Shown here piece after piece: positions 22,585 through 33,720 of a DNA stretch of 64,000 nt; the stretch's first letter is position 1, and the number at the start of each line of letters is the position of its first letter. Position numbers and translations under genes: made by a program. The notes beneath the pieces are model-generated. The model saw nothing but the letters and a program-made list of their open reading frames with translations. It made no database searches and had not been told where the DNA came from. The DNA is from Oenanthe sinensis (lineage: Eukaryota; Streptophyta; Magnoliopsida; Apiales; Apiaceae): NCBI GenBank assembly GCA_028671895.1, contig CM053794.1:39758501-39822500 (forward strand), written 5' to 3'.

Positions 22585-24110
22585 AGCGCCGGTCCTAAAA
22601 TTAAGTCCAATAATACTCTAAAATGTTGTGTTAGATTAAAATTTAGAGCACTTACAACAAATGGGTGCTTCTACGAGTAGTGTTCTATAAAACACTAGTA
22701 TATCCCTCGCATACCTTTATTTATAGGATATCATTAAACATGACTCATTTCATTTTTATTAATAATATTCATTTTCCATATTTTTATATTTCTTTTTCCT
22801 CTTTTAATCTTTTCAAATATAAATATAATATTTTTAAAATTCAATTTTTAAAAATATTATATACATAATAATTTAATATTTTGATCAAAACATGTCAATA
22901 TTAATATTCTAATAATCTCATTTTTGAATTTGAAACTTTTAAATATATTTAAAAAAATTCAAAAATATATATATTAAAATTTTAAACTTATCTCTAAATA
23001 CTGCAATATTTTGCATTAATAAATATTTTTAATTAATATACACGTAAATACTATTTTTTAACAATTTTGCATAATTGAGAAAATTGATTTTCACAATTGT
23101 TGTTTAACAATTCGTAGTTTTTTTAATAAATAAATAAATAGATATGTATTATAAATTGAATAATATAATATATATATATATATATTATATATTATATATT
23201 TCTATATTATATATATTTAAATTTGAATTCAGATATTATAAAATATAAATATAACTAGATTCATATTCGTATCCCCAAGTTGTCGAATTCGAATACCATC
23301 CGATTCACCACGAATACACGAATAGATAATATTTAATTTATTTCAAATACAAATACAGAGACAAATATTTCAATTTTTTTAACACCTCAACCTCTGATAT
23401 ATTTAGACCCGCCTGAGTTAATAGCATGTTCATGGGTCGGGTTGAAGTCATTTTTTCTACCCAATCCATTTAATTCGGTTTGAAAATTTTCAACCCGTCA
23501 TATTAAAAAATATATATATAACTCAACTCTACCCAATTTAAGTCGATTTGGGTCGGGTTGGTTCGGTTTAATCGGTTTATAAATAATACTAAAATTTTAT
23601 ATTTTCACATATTTAAACATAAATTACGATAATAAAATTTAATATTTCAACATAAATGACAAAAAACTAAAACAACGTTAATAAATTATATTCGTAAATT
23701 GTAAAAATTATAAGTAATCTAATAAATATTCAAAACTTTTAATATATAATTATTATTATATTAATGCATAATATATAAATTATCATGAAAGTATAAAATA
23801 TAGAATATAATTATATATTATATAGCATATAATATATAAGTATCAGATTTGGTTGGGTTGGTTAAAAACGCTTTCAACTCATTGCCAACCCAACTAATTC
23901 GGGTTAATTTTTTTTAACCCAACCTAATATAATATTTTTTATTTTCGATTAAATTAGCCGAAATAAGGGTCGATTTAATCGGGGTTTATAATCATGAACA
24001 CCGCCTATACTAGTTACCTTTTTGGCTTTTTATAAAAAAATTATATTAATAATTTAAATTTTATATTTTTGTCAACCCTATGCCTTTAATATGTCAAAGA
24101 CCGGCCTGGG
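22585..24110. mobile_element. Possible hAT-like element with nested insertion
   Basis: Terminal GCCGGTCCT (left, from about 22588) and AAGACCGGC (right, about 24098-24106) are inverted. The flanking 8-mers TTGGGAGG (22577-22584) and TTGGGCGG (24111-24118) differ by one base, compatible with an old hAT duplication. The interior is AT-rich and contains GGGTCGGGTT-type repeats (23430-23990) that look like a second, nested MITE ending near TGTTCATG and CATGAACA. Confidence 0.35.
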
Positions 24111-24213
24111 TTGGGCGGTACCCAGACCAGCTGACTTCTATGGGAGATTGTTAATTAAAATTGTCATCGGAAAGTTTCGAATTTGTACCTAAAAATCCCT
24201 TCCCAAAGCTGTG

Positions 24214-24492
24214 ATGGAAGCCAAAGAGTTTAAAATAGGCGATCGTTCAAAGATTTTGGAGAAAAATTCTTCTCGAAAGAGGTGGATCGAAGAAAGAGAG
24301 CGAGCATTACCACATTATATACGGCTTATTAGAAAAAACCGGCAGGTAATTGCAAGAATAGAACGTGATGCAGCTGCTAGTAAAGCACCACCGGCACCAC
24401 AGATACATAAATATGAGGAGGCTTCAACTGATCAGTGTTGTGGTTGTCAGCCTGATTATCAGCCTGATTGGTTGGATAAGAAATTATTCTAG
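24214..24492 (+). CDS. Hypothetical 92-residue reading frame
   Basis: Starts at an ATG (24214), is basic and helical in its first half (RKRWIEERERALPHYIRLIR) and ends with a cysteine-containing tail (DQCCGCQPDYQ). I do not recognise it. Codon use looks more gene-like than the surrounding DNA, and it directly precedes the broken F-box-associated sequence, though in another frame. It may be part of the same decayed or captured gene segment. Confidence 0.25.
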   Translation: MEAKEFKIGDRSKILEKNSSRKRWIEERERALPHYIRLIRKNRQVIARIERDAAASKAPPAPQIHKYEEASTDQCCGCQPDYQPDWLDKKLF

Positions 24493-24530
24493 GCCACCAA
24501 GGAAAATTAAAATTCTGGAAGGTTTTTGGA

Positions 24531-24926
24531 ATAGTTAAATTCCCGAGCGCTATTAAAGGAAGGCGGTCCGAGGTGTTAGATTTTGAAGGTTATGTTGTCG
24601 TGGTCTTTGAATTGGAATCGGGATGAATTGATCTTTGTACGCTAGATAATATTTCCAGCGGAGAACATGTATCTTGGACTGAGAAGTTCAGTATTGAGGA
24701 TGATAATTCAGAGACGAAGTTATATCTTACGTCTTATTTGGGTGCGGGACAGTTCTATGGACAGAAATTGCTTTATGATAAAGATATCTTTTTTTCGGGT
24801 AACATCTTGTATGACTACAAGAAGAGAGAGGCCAAATATATTGGACTCGAAGAATTCAACAAAGTTCATGCAACCCTCAAATTCAATGAGACACTTATTT
24901 CACTTGAAGGGTTTGAAAGAACATAA
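24531..24926 (+). pseudogene. F-box-associated (FBA) domain pseudogene fragment
   Basis: One frame reads through about 130 codons. It contains KFPSAIKGRRSEVLDFEGY, then SWTEKFSIED, then GNILYDYKKREAKYIGLEEF and a final ETLISLEGF. This order (a SW.KKFSI stretch, then the Y[D/N]-K-AKYLG stretch and the SLVSL-like end) is characteristic of the C-terminal interaction domain of plant F-box proteins. A TGA at 24624-24626 interrupts the frame, and no F-box motif or intact start lies upstream. F-box genes duplicate and die often in plants, and this is a 3' relic. Confidence 0.6.
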
Positions 24927-26423
24927 TAAAATCACAGCTAAATCACTATCATAGAGGTAACTTTTATAACATTTATATCCTTTTTTTTTATTATACTTTG
25001 CAAATTCTACTAGTTATATTTTTATTGTTTGTTCCAAAATCATCGTTTTATTGCACACACGCTCCATTATTTTATTTTGGTAATCCTATATATATTTCTC
25101 TTCACACATCGTAGGCCAAGTAAGATCCTAAAAAATAATTGATATCTTTAATATGCATTAATAATAGTTTAATGAGTATAAATATTGAGTTGAATAATTT
25201 GTAATGTCTTTATAATTTCAAATTACTTGTTAATATAAGTAAATTTAGCTGTAGTTAAAAAAGATTAATATTATTTGACTTTATTATATTGTGACTAAAC
25301 GGGAGTTAGGAATTTGTGACTTATTTTGTGTTGTGATAATCAATCTAGTACTAATTATAGGGGTAATAAATGGTGATATATTTGTGCCTTTTAATTTTTA
25401 AAATTTATAGTTATATTAAATAGTTATATAAGAAGACCTAATTTTTAAATTTTCAGTTACATTTTTAATTATTTAAATGAGTTAATAATAACGATAAGCG
25501 GGGTTATAACTTATTCGTTTTAAATTTATTACTTAATTTTTAGCAATGATTTAATTTTATTATCAATATTTTTAATGTTTTTAATGAGCATTATCTATGC
25601 TTTTATAATTTATATTAATTTGGTAGTTAATTAGCATTTTAATTTATACATACTCTTTTTACTTTAATATATTATTATGATTTATGTGTCTAATTAAAGA
25701 GTTTCTTTTTGAATTTATTGTTTTATTTTTAACAAGGTTTTGAATAATTTTTGGACGAATATCACACAATAAATGACTATTATTTCCTTAGTTATTTTTA
25801 TTTATTATTATTTTTTTCTTTTCAGTTATAATTTATACCAATAATCTTGGATTATTATTCGATAATAAATATTTATTTTATAAATTTGCCTAAAATATGT
25901 ATATTATTATATGTTATTTTTAGGTATCTAACCAAAGTTATCCCCTTTGGTTATATTTCTTCATCTTGATATTTAATTAATTTATTTCTAATAATATTAT
26001 AGTATAGTATACTTTTTGTAATATATTTCTAATTATATTTTCCTTTTTTGATGCGATATTAATTATTATTATTTTATTTTATTTTTTTGAACTTTGATGC
26101 GGTACTAATTGGTTTTTCGAATTTTCATTGCAGGTGTTCTATGTTTAGACATTAAAGTTTTATTATCTAAATTTCCAGAGACATTTTGCGTGTATTTTGG
26201 TTAGATGATAAACTTTTTTGAATAAAAAGACTCCATTTTTACGGGATTGTATTTCAGTACAAATCATCCGAATGAAAAAAATTTGTCATAGGAAAAAGTG
26301 ATACCGAAAATAAGTGTTATTAGAAAAATTATTCTATGGAGTATAATATATTTAATATAGATATGAGATGATATAAAAGTTTATTTATTCAGAAAATTAA
26401 TTTATATTTTTATACAAAATATA
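24927..26423. other. AT-rich spacer without genes
   Basis: Very AT-rich. No reading frame, terminal repeat or RNA gene was recognised. Confidence 0.5.
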
Positions 26424-26432
26424 TAAATATTA

Positions 26433-27578
26433 GAGAAATTCCTAATAGTATCATTGTAGAATTGACTTTTTTAAATGATAACATTAACTATTTTGGACTT
26501 CCAAATGCCACAACTATACTTTTGACTTCATCGCGTCATACCACTCTACTTTTGAGTTCATGGCATCATTAAAAGAAAAATTTTTAATGGTACCATTTAG
26601 AAAAGTCAATTATACAACAGTACCATTAGGATTTTTTCTAATTAAAAAGATGTTCCCATGACAGATTAATTGATTAATTATATGTTAGATGAATAAATAA
26701 TCCTATTTTATTTAATATAAAATATTAACATATTTATCTATCATTTATGTAACCTATCTTAATATATTACTCTATTCATCCCATTTGATTCTTAACATTT
26801 CTGAAAGAGAGTCCGATACGTATTTTAAGGTGCATATAAAGTATAGTTTCATAATTAATTTTTAAATATTTTTTTTGTGAATACAAATTTAAACATTCAA
26901 TTTTTATTCAAAAATAGAAAATTGTAAAAATAAGTTATGTAACTATACTTTATATGCACCTTAAAATACGTGTCAAACACTCTCTCAGAAACGTTAAGAA
27001 TCAAATGAGACGGAGGGAGTATAAAATTATATTTAAATATTTTTAAATATCAATTTAATTTAAATTATCTCAATCATTATTTTAATTTATTATAATTAAA
27101 ATTTTTAAGTATTATCTAATTTTATTTAATTAATGTATGTTTAAGAATCGTATTGTATTTTGGTAACATTTCCTATTTTTAACTATTAGTTGGAAATAAA
27201 AATTGTGTTCCTTTTACAATAACTACTTGTTAGAAATAAGAATTATGTTTATTTTACAATTCTATTTTTTAGTTATTATTAGACTAATCGTCTATTTTCA
27301 CTCAAAAATTCTAAAAAATTAGAAAAATAGTTTTGAGCGGTTTTATTTTTTAAGAATTGTTTTCTATTTTGGTAATATTTTTTATTTTTTTTAAATATTA
27401 GTTGGAATTGAAAATTATTTTAACTCTAAAATTTTAGAAAGTGATATGATGTCGATGGAGTTAAAAGTAGAGTGATATGATGTGGATGAAGTCAAAAGTA
27501 TAATGATGTCATTTGAAAGTCCAAAATTCACTTCATTTAGAAAAGCCAATTTTATAATGGTACTATTAGGAATTTTCC
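26433..27578. mobile_element. MULE-type foldback MITE with 9-bp target duplication, host of a nested Stowaway
   Basis: The left end GAGAAATTCCTAATAGTATC and the right end CTATTAGGAATTTTCC are inverted repeats, followed for about 150 bp. Perfect 9-bp duplications TAAATATTA flank it (26424-26432 and 27579-27587). The left arm has cores about 30 bp apart (26447, 26477, 26507, 26537), and GTAGAATTGACTTTT in it is shared with the element at 20523, so the two are relatives. A Stowaway-like MITE sits inside at 26770-27019. Confidence 0.8.
26770..27019. mobile_element. Stowaway-like MITE nested in the MULE-type MITE
   Basis: A 250-bp palindrome flanked by TA (26768-26769 and 27020-27021). The left end is CTCTATTCATCCCATTTGAT and the right end ATCAAATGAGACGGAGGGAG. 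The arms continue with GTATTTTAAGGTGCATATAA, mirrored at about 26948-26973. This is a classic Stowaway layout. Confidence 0.8.
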
Positions 27579-27587
27579 TAAATATTA

Positions 27588-28037
27588 TTCTATTAAAATA
27601 AAAATAAAAAATATTAAATTATATACATATAACATTTAAATAAATTTAAATTATTATTATAAAAAATAAATTCAAATCATATAAATAAAATTTTAAAAAA
27701 GAAATATTAAATTATTAAGAAGATTATATTTGTACATCGCACGAGTTATAATATAAGTCAGTAATATATTATTATTTTTTCAAATTAATATTTTTAATCG
27801 AGATCACAGACAAGCCCTAACATCTCTCTGCAATTTACAATCATATATTTTCGCAGGGGAAAAAAAATTCAAAAATCAGAAAGTCTTCAAATGTTAGAAG
27901 TTAAAAGGACGCTTCTCCTCACCGTTAAATCTCAAATCAAGCAAACTAAACACGCACCACGAACATTCCTACAGTAATACTATTATCCTATCCCTAATCT
28001 ATTTCCAATACGTTACATTACACCTAAAATCCCCCTG
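27588..28037. other. Spacer and promoter region of the NHL gene at 28118
   Basis: AT-rich up to about 27800, then more mixed composition toward the gene, as expected for a promoter. A Helitron-like terminus motif (CATCGCACGAGTTATAATA) occurs near 27735. Confidence 0.4.
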
Positions 28038-28048
28038 TATATATATAC
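28038..28048 (+). promoter_or_regulatory. Putative TATA box for the NHL gene at 28118
   Basis: TATATATATAC lies about 75 bp upstream of the start codon. Confidence 0.5.
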
Positions 28049-28117
28049 ACACAACACGCCAACACGGGATACACATCGCTCACTTTTATCCTTTCCAATC
28101 TAACCCCCAAACACTCA

Positions 28118-28837
28118 ATGAAAGTAACACCACAACCTAATCTCAACGGCGCCTTCTACGGCCCTTCCATCCCGCCGGAAAAATCCTACCACCGTCCCGG
28201 CCGCCGTGGCAGCGGCGGCGGTTGCGGTATTCTCAACTGCTGCTTCGTCTGTCTCTGTATTTTCAATCTCATCCTCCAGATCATCTGCACAATTCTCCTC
28301 ATAGCTGCCATTATAATCTTCATCTTCTGGCCTATTTTTCACCCAAATCCTGTTAAATTCCACGTCACCGACGCTACTCTAGCTCAATTCGATCTCTCAA
28401 CAAACAACACTCTGTATTACAATCTCGCTCTAAACATGACTGTTCGTAACCCGAACAAGCGTGTTGGGATTTATTACGATCAAATTGAGGTTCGAGCATT
28501 ATACGAAGGCCAGAGATTCGCGGTGACTATTTTGACCAGGTTTTATCAGGGACATAAGAAGACTGATGATTTGAATCCGGTGTTTAAAGGACAGAATATA
28601 CTGGTGCTTGAAAAGAAAGATTTGTCGAAATTCAATTCGGAGAAGGACTCGGGGACTTATTCGATTCATGTCAAGTTGTTTTTGAAGGTTAGATTTAAGT
28701 TGGCTTTGTTCACTATGAAGTTCAAGCCTAAGATTGAGTGTAATTTGAAGGTTCCGTTGAACTCTAAAGGCAAAAGTTCTGTTAATTTTACGGCTACCAA
28801 GTGCGATTTCGATTGGAGGCTTGATCGATTTATTTGA
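28118..28837 (+). CDS. NHL3-like: NDR1/HIN1-like protein, NHL2/NHL3 type (LEA-2)
   Basis: Intronless, 239 residues. The proline- and glycine-rich cytosolic head includes NGAFYGPSIPP, typical of the NHL2/NHL3/YLS9 group. It is followed by a cysteine-rich juxtamembrane stretch (CGILNCCFVCLC) and a transmembrane segment to about residue 75. The LEA-2 domain follows with FHVTDATLAQFDL, TVRNPNKRVGIYYDQIEVRA and FYQGHK. The C-terminus has KVRFKLALF and the conserved KCDFDWR end. Arabidopsis NHL3 is a plasma-membrane, pathogen-responsive glycoprotein (family knowledge). N-glycosylation sites such as NNT and NMT are visible after the membrane segment. Together with the genes at 15084 and 17456 this reproduces the NHL1-NHL2/3 neighbour pair known from Arabidopsis. 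Confidence 0.92.
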   Translation: MKVTPQPNLNGAFYGPSIPPEKSYHRPGRRGSGGGCGILNCCFVCLCIFNLILQIICTILLIAAIIIFIFWPIFHPNPVKFHVTDATLAQFDLSTNNTLYYNLALNMTVRNPNKRVGIYYDQIEVRALYEGQRFAVTILTRFYQGHKKTDDLNPVFKGQNILVLEKKDLSKFNSEKDSGTYSIHVKLFLKVRFKLALFTMKFKPKIECNLKVPLNSKGKSSVNFTATKCDFDWRLDRFI

Positions 28838-29790
28838 TATGATTGTGTAATTTTCTTATGGTGACATTGTTGATTTACTAGATGTTTTGTTCTTTTGAGT
28901 ACTGTTTAGTCCAACAGCAGTAGCAGAGAATATGATTCGAATATTATATTGAGATTATATATTATTATTGTATTTCAAATTCAAATTTTATATCTCTGAT
29001 TGTCTCTTTCTGGTGGCCTGGTTTGGGTTGTTTGATCGTTAATACGTCGACTTTACTCCTATACATAGAGTTGGTGAAAAATCTAAAACATGCTTAGGGA
29101 AGTTAGGTGAGATACATATGATTTTATATACAAACATGCAAAGAGTATTTTTGTCAGATCATAATTCATTTAAAATTTTATTAATATACTACTAATTTAT
29201 ACTAATATCTTAGGGAATTTCTTAGGTTCCTTTTTCTCAAAATCTATTACTACTATTGTATAATTTTAATGTTTTTTTGAAGAAGTATAATTTTAATGTT
29301 GTTACTCAAATTAACAAAATTGCCCAATTTATTAGTAAGATAACAGACTTCTAAACCCTGCACTTCACTCGGTGTATTTGCATACTCTTTGTTAGAGTAT
29401 TTGTTTGGAGTAGCTCACATCCATCTCCTTGTCAATTGCCAATATCAATCTCTGAAAGATACTTTGTACCAAAACGATGTGGCCAGACTTTTGTTCTTTT
29501 CGTGGTAATTTTTGATATTCTCTAATTCATCCTCCTTCCACAATTCGGATCGAGCCCGTGATCATTTTGAAATTCAATTGACAGTGAATTTTATTGTTTT
29601 CACCTATTCATATTTGTCTGTTTTTCTCCAAATAATGTCTATTTCAAATAATGAGCTTGTTTGATTTATTCCATACATAACTTATAAATTAAAAAATATA
29701 TGTAAGTTTTAATTCATCACAAACCCGGTAATATTTAAGATGAAAAATTATTGTTACACCTATCACATATGTTTCACACCCAAAATTAGT
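28838..29790. other. 3' region of the NHL gene and spacer
   Basis: Probable 3' UTR, then spacer. Nothing else recognised. Confidence 0.45.
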
Positions 29791-29792
29791 TA

Positions 29793-30058
29793 CTCCCTCC
29801 GTCTCCGTTTTTGAAAAAATTACGCATGTTAGAAGTTCCAACATAAAAGTAATTTTTCATTTGTATTATATTGATTGAGATAGTTTCGATGCATAATTTC
29901 AATGATAATTATATTACATTATTACCAATAGTAGTATCAATACTTTAGTTAAAGGGTTATTTTGAAAATTTACTTATAAAAGTGTATTGAAAATAGATAG
30001 TGAACATGTATTATGAGACAATTTTTTTAAATAAAAATGACTACTAGAACGGTGGGAG
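29793..30058. mobile_element. Stowaway-like MITE
   Basis: Flanked by TA (29791-29792 and 30059-30060). The left terminus is CTCCCTCCGTCTC and the right terminus CGGTGGGAG. The length of 266 bp is typical. Confidence 0.7.
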
Positions 30059-30282
30059 TATTATTAAACTTAAATACCTTCAATATTTGGTAAATACTAT
30101 TACGTATATTGTTTTAAAATTTTATAGAACAAGTTGAAAATGAATATTTAAATTTCAATTTACTGAATATTAAAAATAATACTTTTTATTTTTTTAATTT
30201 ATCGTCTTGATTTTTGCGAGGGAAATGGGAAGAATAAACCCGAGTTAGAGAAAGAGGCAACAAGCAACGGATTAAGCTGAAA

Positions 30283-30675
30283 CAGGGCCGTTTTCGAGAC
30301 CCCGGGATGAAAAATTTAAATGGGCTTCCTAAAAGTTTTTTCCCGTCGTAACTATAAAAAAATTATATAATATAATAAAATTTCACGAAATTTTTTTTCA
30401 AATTTTTACTTATTTCCACCAAATTTTTATCAAGTTTACTTGAAAGTCTACTTTTTCGATAACAAATTTAGTCATAATTCCTTTGTAACTCTTCTCACTT
30501 ATTAACTCATTTTTTTTGCTATTTTCACATCCAGATAATTGCTTTTTAGGTAATATCATATAAATCTCAGTAAAATTCTCACTAAAAATAACATCATAAT
30601 AACATCTCAAATAGATAGTTCAAATTCAAAATTCTCACTAAAAGTTGAAAAAAATGAATATTTATATTAAAATAA

Positions 30676-30715
<40 letters not shown>

Positions 30716-31249
30716 AGCCATAATTCATTTGTAACTCTTCTCACTTATCAACTCATTTTTTTTTACTCTTTTCACATTTAGATAATTGCTTTTTAGGTAA
30801 TATCATATAAATCTCAGTAAAATTCTCACTAAAAGTAACATCATAATAACATCTCAAATAGATAGTTCAAATTCAAAATTCTCACTAAAAATTTGAAAAA
30901 AATGAATCTTTACATTAAAATAAAGTTAATATATATATATATGAGCTAGATTAATATTGTTTTGATATAAAATATATATAACCAAATATCATTGCAACTA
31001 TATTTTTCTTTTTTAATAATGAATTATCTAGTTTTTTAAAATATATACATATATTATATATATACATATGTAATTAGTACACTTATTTTTAGTTTTATAA
31101 GCCAATTATTAATTTATATTTTGCAAATATTATTGATTTTGTAATTTTTTTAACTAAATAAGATATATATATACTAATTTTTTTTTTGAAAAATGTGTCC
31201 CAAAATTTTTGGGGCCCCGGACGGTCGCTCAACCCCAGGACCGGGCCTG
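30283..31249. mobile_element. Non-autonomous hAT-like element with internal tandem duplication
   Basis: Ends are CAGGGCCGTTTTCGAGACCC (left) and, on the complement, CAGGCCCGGTCCTGGGG (right). The right end carries the GGGGCCCCGGACGGTCGCTC motif known from many plant hAT-type repeats. The flanking 8-mers AGCTGAAA (30275-30282) and AGCTGGAA (31250-31257) are an almost perfect hAT-size duplication. No transposase remains. Inside are two direct copies of a segment of about 220 bp. Confidence 0.7.
30465..30928. repeat. Direct duplication of about 220 bp (period 246) inside the hAT-like element
   Basis: Copies at 30465-30680 and 30711-30928 share long identical runs (for example GATAATTGCTTTTTAGGTAA) and are separated by an (AT)n run of 30 bp. 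By eye they differ at roughly one base in fifteen. Confidence 0.9.
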
Positions 31250-31499
31250 AGCTGGAAACAAATTTCTAACAAGATAATTTAACTGTCTAATAAAAATTAT
31301 TATTTTTAAATAATTTTTTATGAATAAAAATTTTAAGTTTAAAAAATTTAATAATAATATAATTAAATAACCTAAATATGTGTGTGAAATGTCGAATGAA
31401 CCCTAAATAAAATGTCAAATGATACATTGTGGGTACATTGGGAAAGCGAGTAGTAACTAGTAAGGGAAGGAGTCCTGACAATTTGTGCTCCATTCAGCA

Positions 31500-33720
31500 A
31501 GTCGTTGGCTTACGCTGGGGGTTTCTAATTTTACACTCTGAATGCGAATGTTTTATGGTAAACTTCAATCGCTCTGTTTCAGTTTAATTCATAGGTTTCG
31601 TTATATTTTTCGAAACTGGGATTTCTACAAACACTTTACTAAAGCACATATTTTATGCCCGTTGGAATTGATATATGAAATCAGCTTTACAATCGCTGCT
31701 TTAATCGTAAATTGTGTAATCTTTACTTGTTCGTCAGTGCCTCAGCATGCTACAAGTTACTACTACTTTTCATTTTTTTGCTAAATGCTTCAAGTTGCTT
31801 TTTACTTCTATGTTTGTGTTTATCACCTCCTCGGCTCCTCCCAGTTGTGGGAGTGATGAACTAGGCCCATTGGGCTTCATGCTTTGTACTAGTAGCAGGC
31901 TTATCAGACCACCCCTTGAAAATCCTCTTTTAGTACTAGATGTGTCTGAACTTTAATTAATTTGTCAGAAGTTTACTAGTTTCTCTTACTTTCAAGGGTG
32001 TGTCTGTTTTATGTACGTGCAAAATAGAGACTCATTTTTTGTGTACAGGACTGTTAAAGAATAATATAAGATTCATTTGGACCTCTCTCTAACACCTTAA
32101 AATTTTAGATGAGCTGGTTACTCAACATGGTATCAGAGCTCAGGTTGGCAGGGGTTATGCCCAAAATGGGTGCCCGTGATCCACTCTTCAACTCATGGGA
32201 TTTCGAGTAAGGTTTTAGATGAGCTGATTACTCAACCCAAGCAAGCAGTTCAATCCAAATGATCAGACAGTTAATGAAAATACTTGTCATATTAAGCTTA
32301 CAAAACTACCACCACATAGACATCCATTTTAGTATGCTTAGGTGTCAAGTGGAAGAACACAATCTATATATTGCATGAATGAACCTAATTGTGTTTGGTT
32401 CGGCCTTGTTGGTTTTATTTTATCTTTTTGGTCGTATTATTTATAGTATATCTCTGCAGTATGATAACTAATTTTTTTACAAAATTATCAGCATGGGAGA
32501 GATTATTCAGGCAGTTCTAGAAAGCAAAGGAAGTAAAGGGCATGTGCAAGTTCATAGAAAGATTATTAAGAAGGGTGTTTATTGTACTTTAAATTTTGGG
32601 AATGAGCTGGTTTTCTCATGCTTATGCTTAGTATCCTTCTGATCATTTTCTTAAGGTATCAATTGTTCAGCTTGTTGTGTGGTCTTTCACGTTCAGATTC
32701 TCTATTTCAACATATTTTGCTCTATAGAATATGGCTTACTTGCATGGTAAATGTGAAAATTTTTAATGTTGGGCAGTTGGATTTTCCTAAAGTAGTATAT
32801 GATAGTTAATACAGCTGACTCATGCAGAAAGGCGGTCAGGAGGCAGTTTAGCGGTGCCTCTATTTTGGCATCCCAGTCAAATTATATACAATATTTATCA
32901 TGCTTGAACATCACGGTACAGTAGTAGAATCCACCAAGTGACTGAGCTGACTTCTTCGGCTCCTGTTTGTGAAGATGAGCTTGACGGCTTTGACGTGAAC
33001 TCAACGACGCATGTCGAGAGTGAAAATGCTGCTTACTCGTAAGCAACCAGTAAAATACTTTCCTCACTGCAACCTATAGGCAGGCAATCTAATAATTTTT
33101 ACGGCTTGATTTAGGCTATTTTAGGATATTTTTAGCTCTGCTTATTTGAGAAAACCAAATTGCATGGCAGTATGCAGATAGGGCATCCCTGAGATGTGCT
33201 ATTTTCAGAAAATAAAGTTACAGAGGGATTCTCGATAGCAGTGACTTCAATTCTGTTGGATGTGTTTCCATACTATTTAAGGTTTTTGTTTCCAGTAGCA
33301 CAGGTGCTTCCGTTGAGATGTGAATAAATTAAAACTTTTATTAAGTGTACAACATGGCATAACAAAAAGTAGTTACAGATCTGCAAATTTTATCAATAGC
33401 AAGTTCTCTGTGTAGCATTAACAAAACATTCAAATTCTGGACATGACACTTTTTTCACTAGAATCTGTTTTACATGCCACAGTTTAGATCATCAAGTGGC
33501 CATACCAGCTAAAATTCTGTTTTAAATTCAGTTATGTTAAAATTGATTTGTGTGTGCATATATATTTCTTCGTACAGATTGTTAAATTTATTGTAATTAC
33601 TTTTTTGTGTGCAGGTTGATCTCCAGAAGAGTGCGTCTCATAGGATGCAACTAGAGCCTAAATTAAAGCTTAAAAGACAAGTGTTCCATTCCATAGTTTC
33701 TGTTATCAACTTATTATAAA
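31500..33720 (+). other. Possible decayed or non-coding multi-exon transcription unit
   Basis: Several short gene-like blocks sit next to splice-like signals. They are 32493-32550 (after a TTATCAG acceptor, encoding MGEIIQAVLESKGSKGH), 32928-33043 (one frame encodes ELTSSAPVCEDELDGFDV and continues to a TAA) and 33616-33718 (after a GTGTGCAG acceptor). I could not join them into one frame and do not recognise the product. A TRIM-like insertion lies in the first part. Could be a pseudogene, a long non-coding RNA or chance. Confidence 0.2.
32052..32236 (+). mobile_element. TRIM-like miniature LTR retrotransposon remnant
   Basis: A short LTR (32052-32127) begins TGTTAAAG and ends CTCAACA. It is followed at once by TGGTATCAGAGC, the plant primer-binding site complementary to initiator methionine tRNA. 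The LTR tail (GGTTTTAGATGAGCTGATTA) recurs at about 32213-32236, where the 3' LTR would end, leaving only about 85 bp of interior. The size and non-coding interior fit a terminal-repeat retrotransposon in miniature. Confidence 0.6.
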
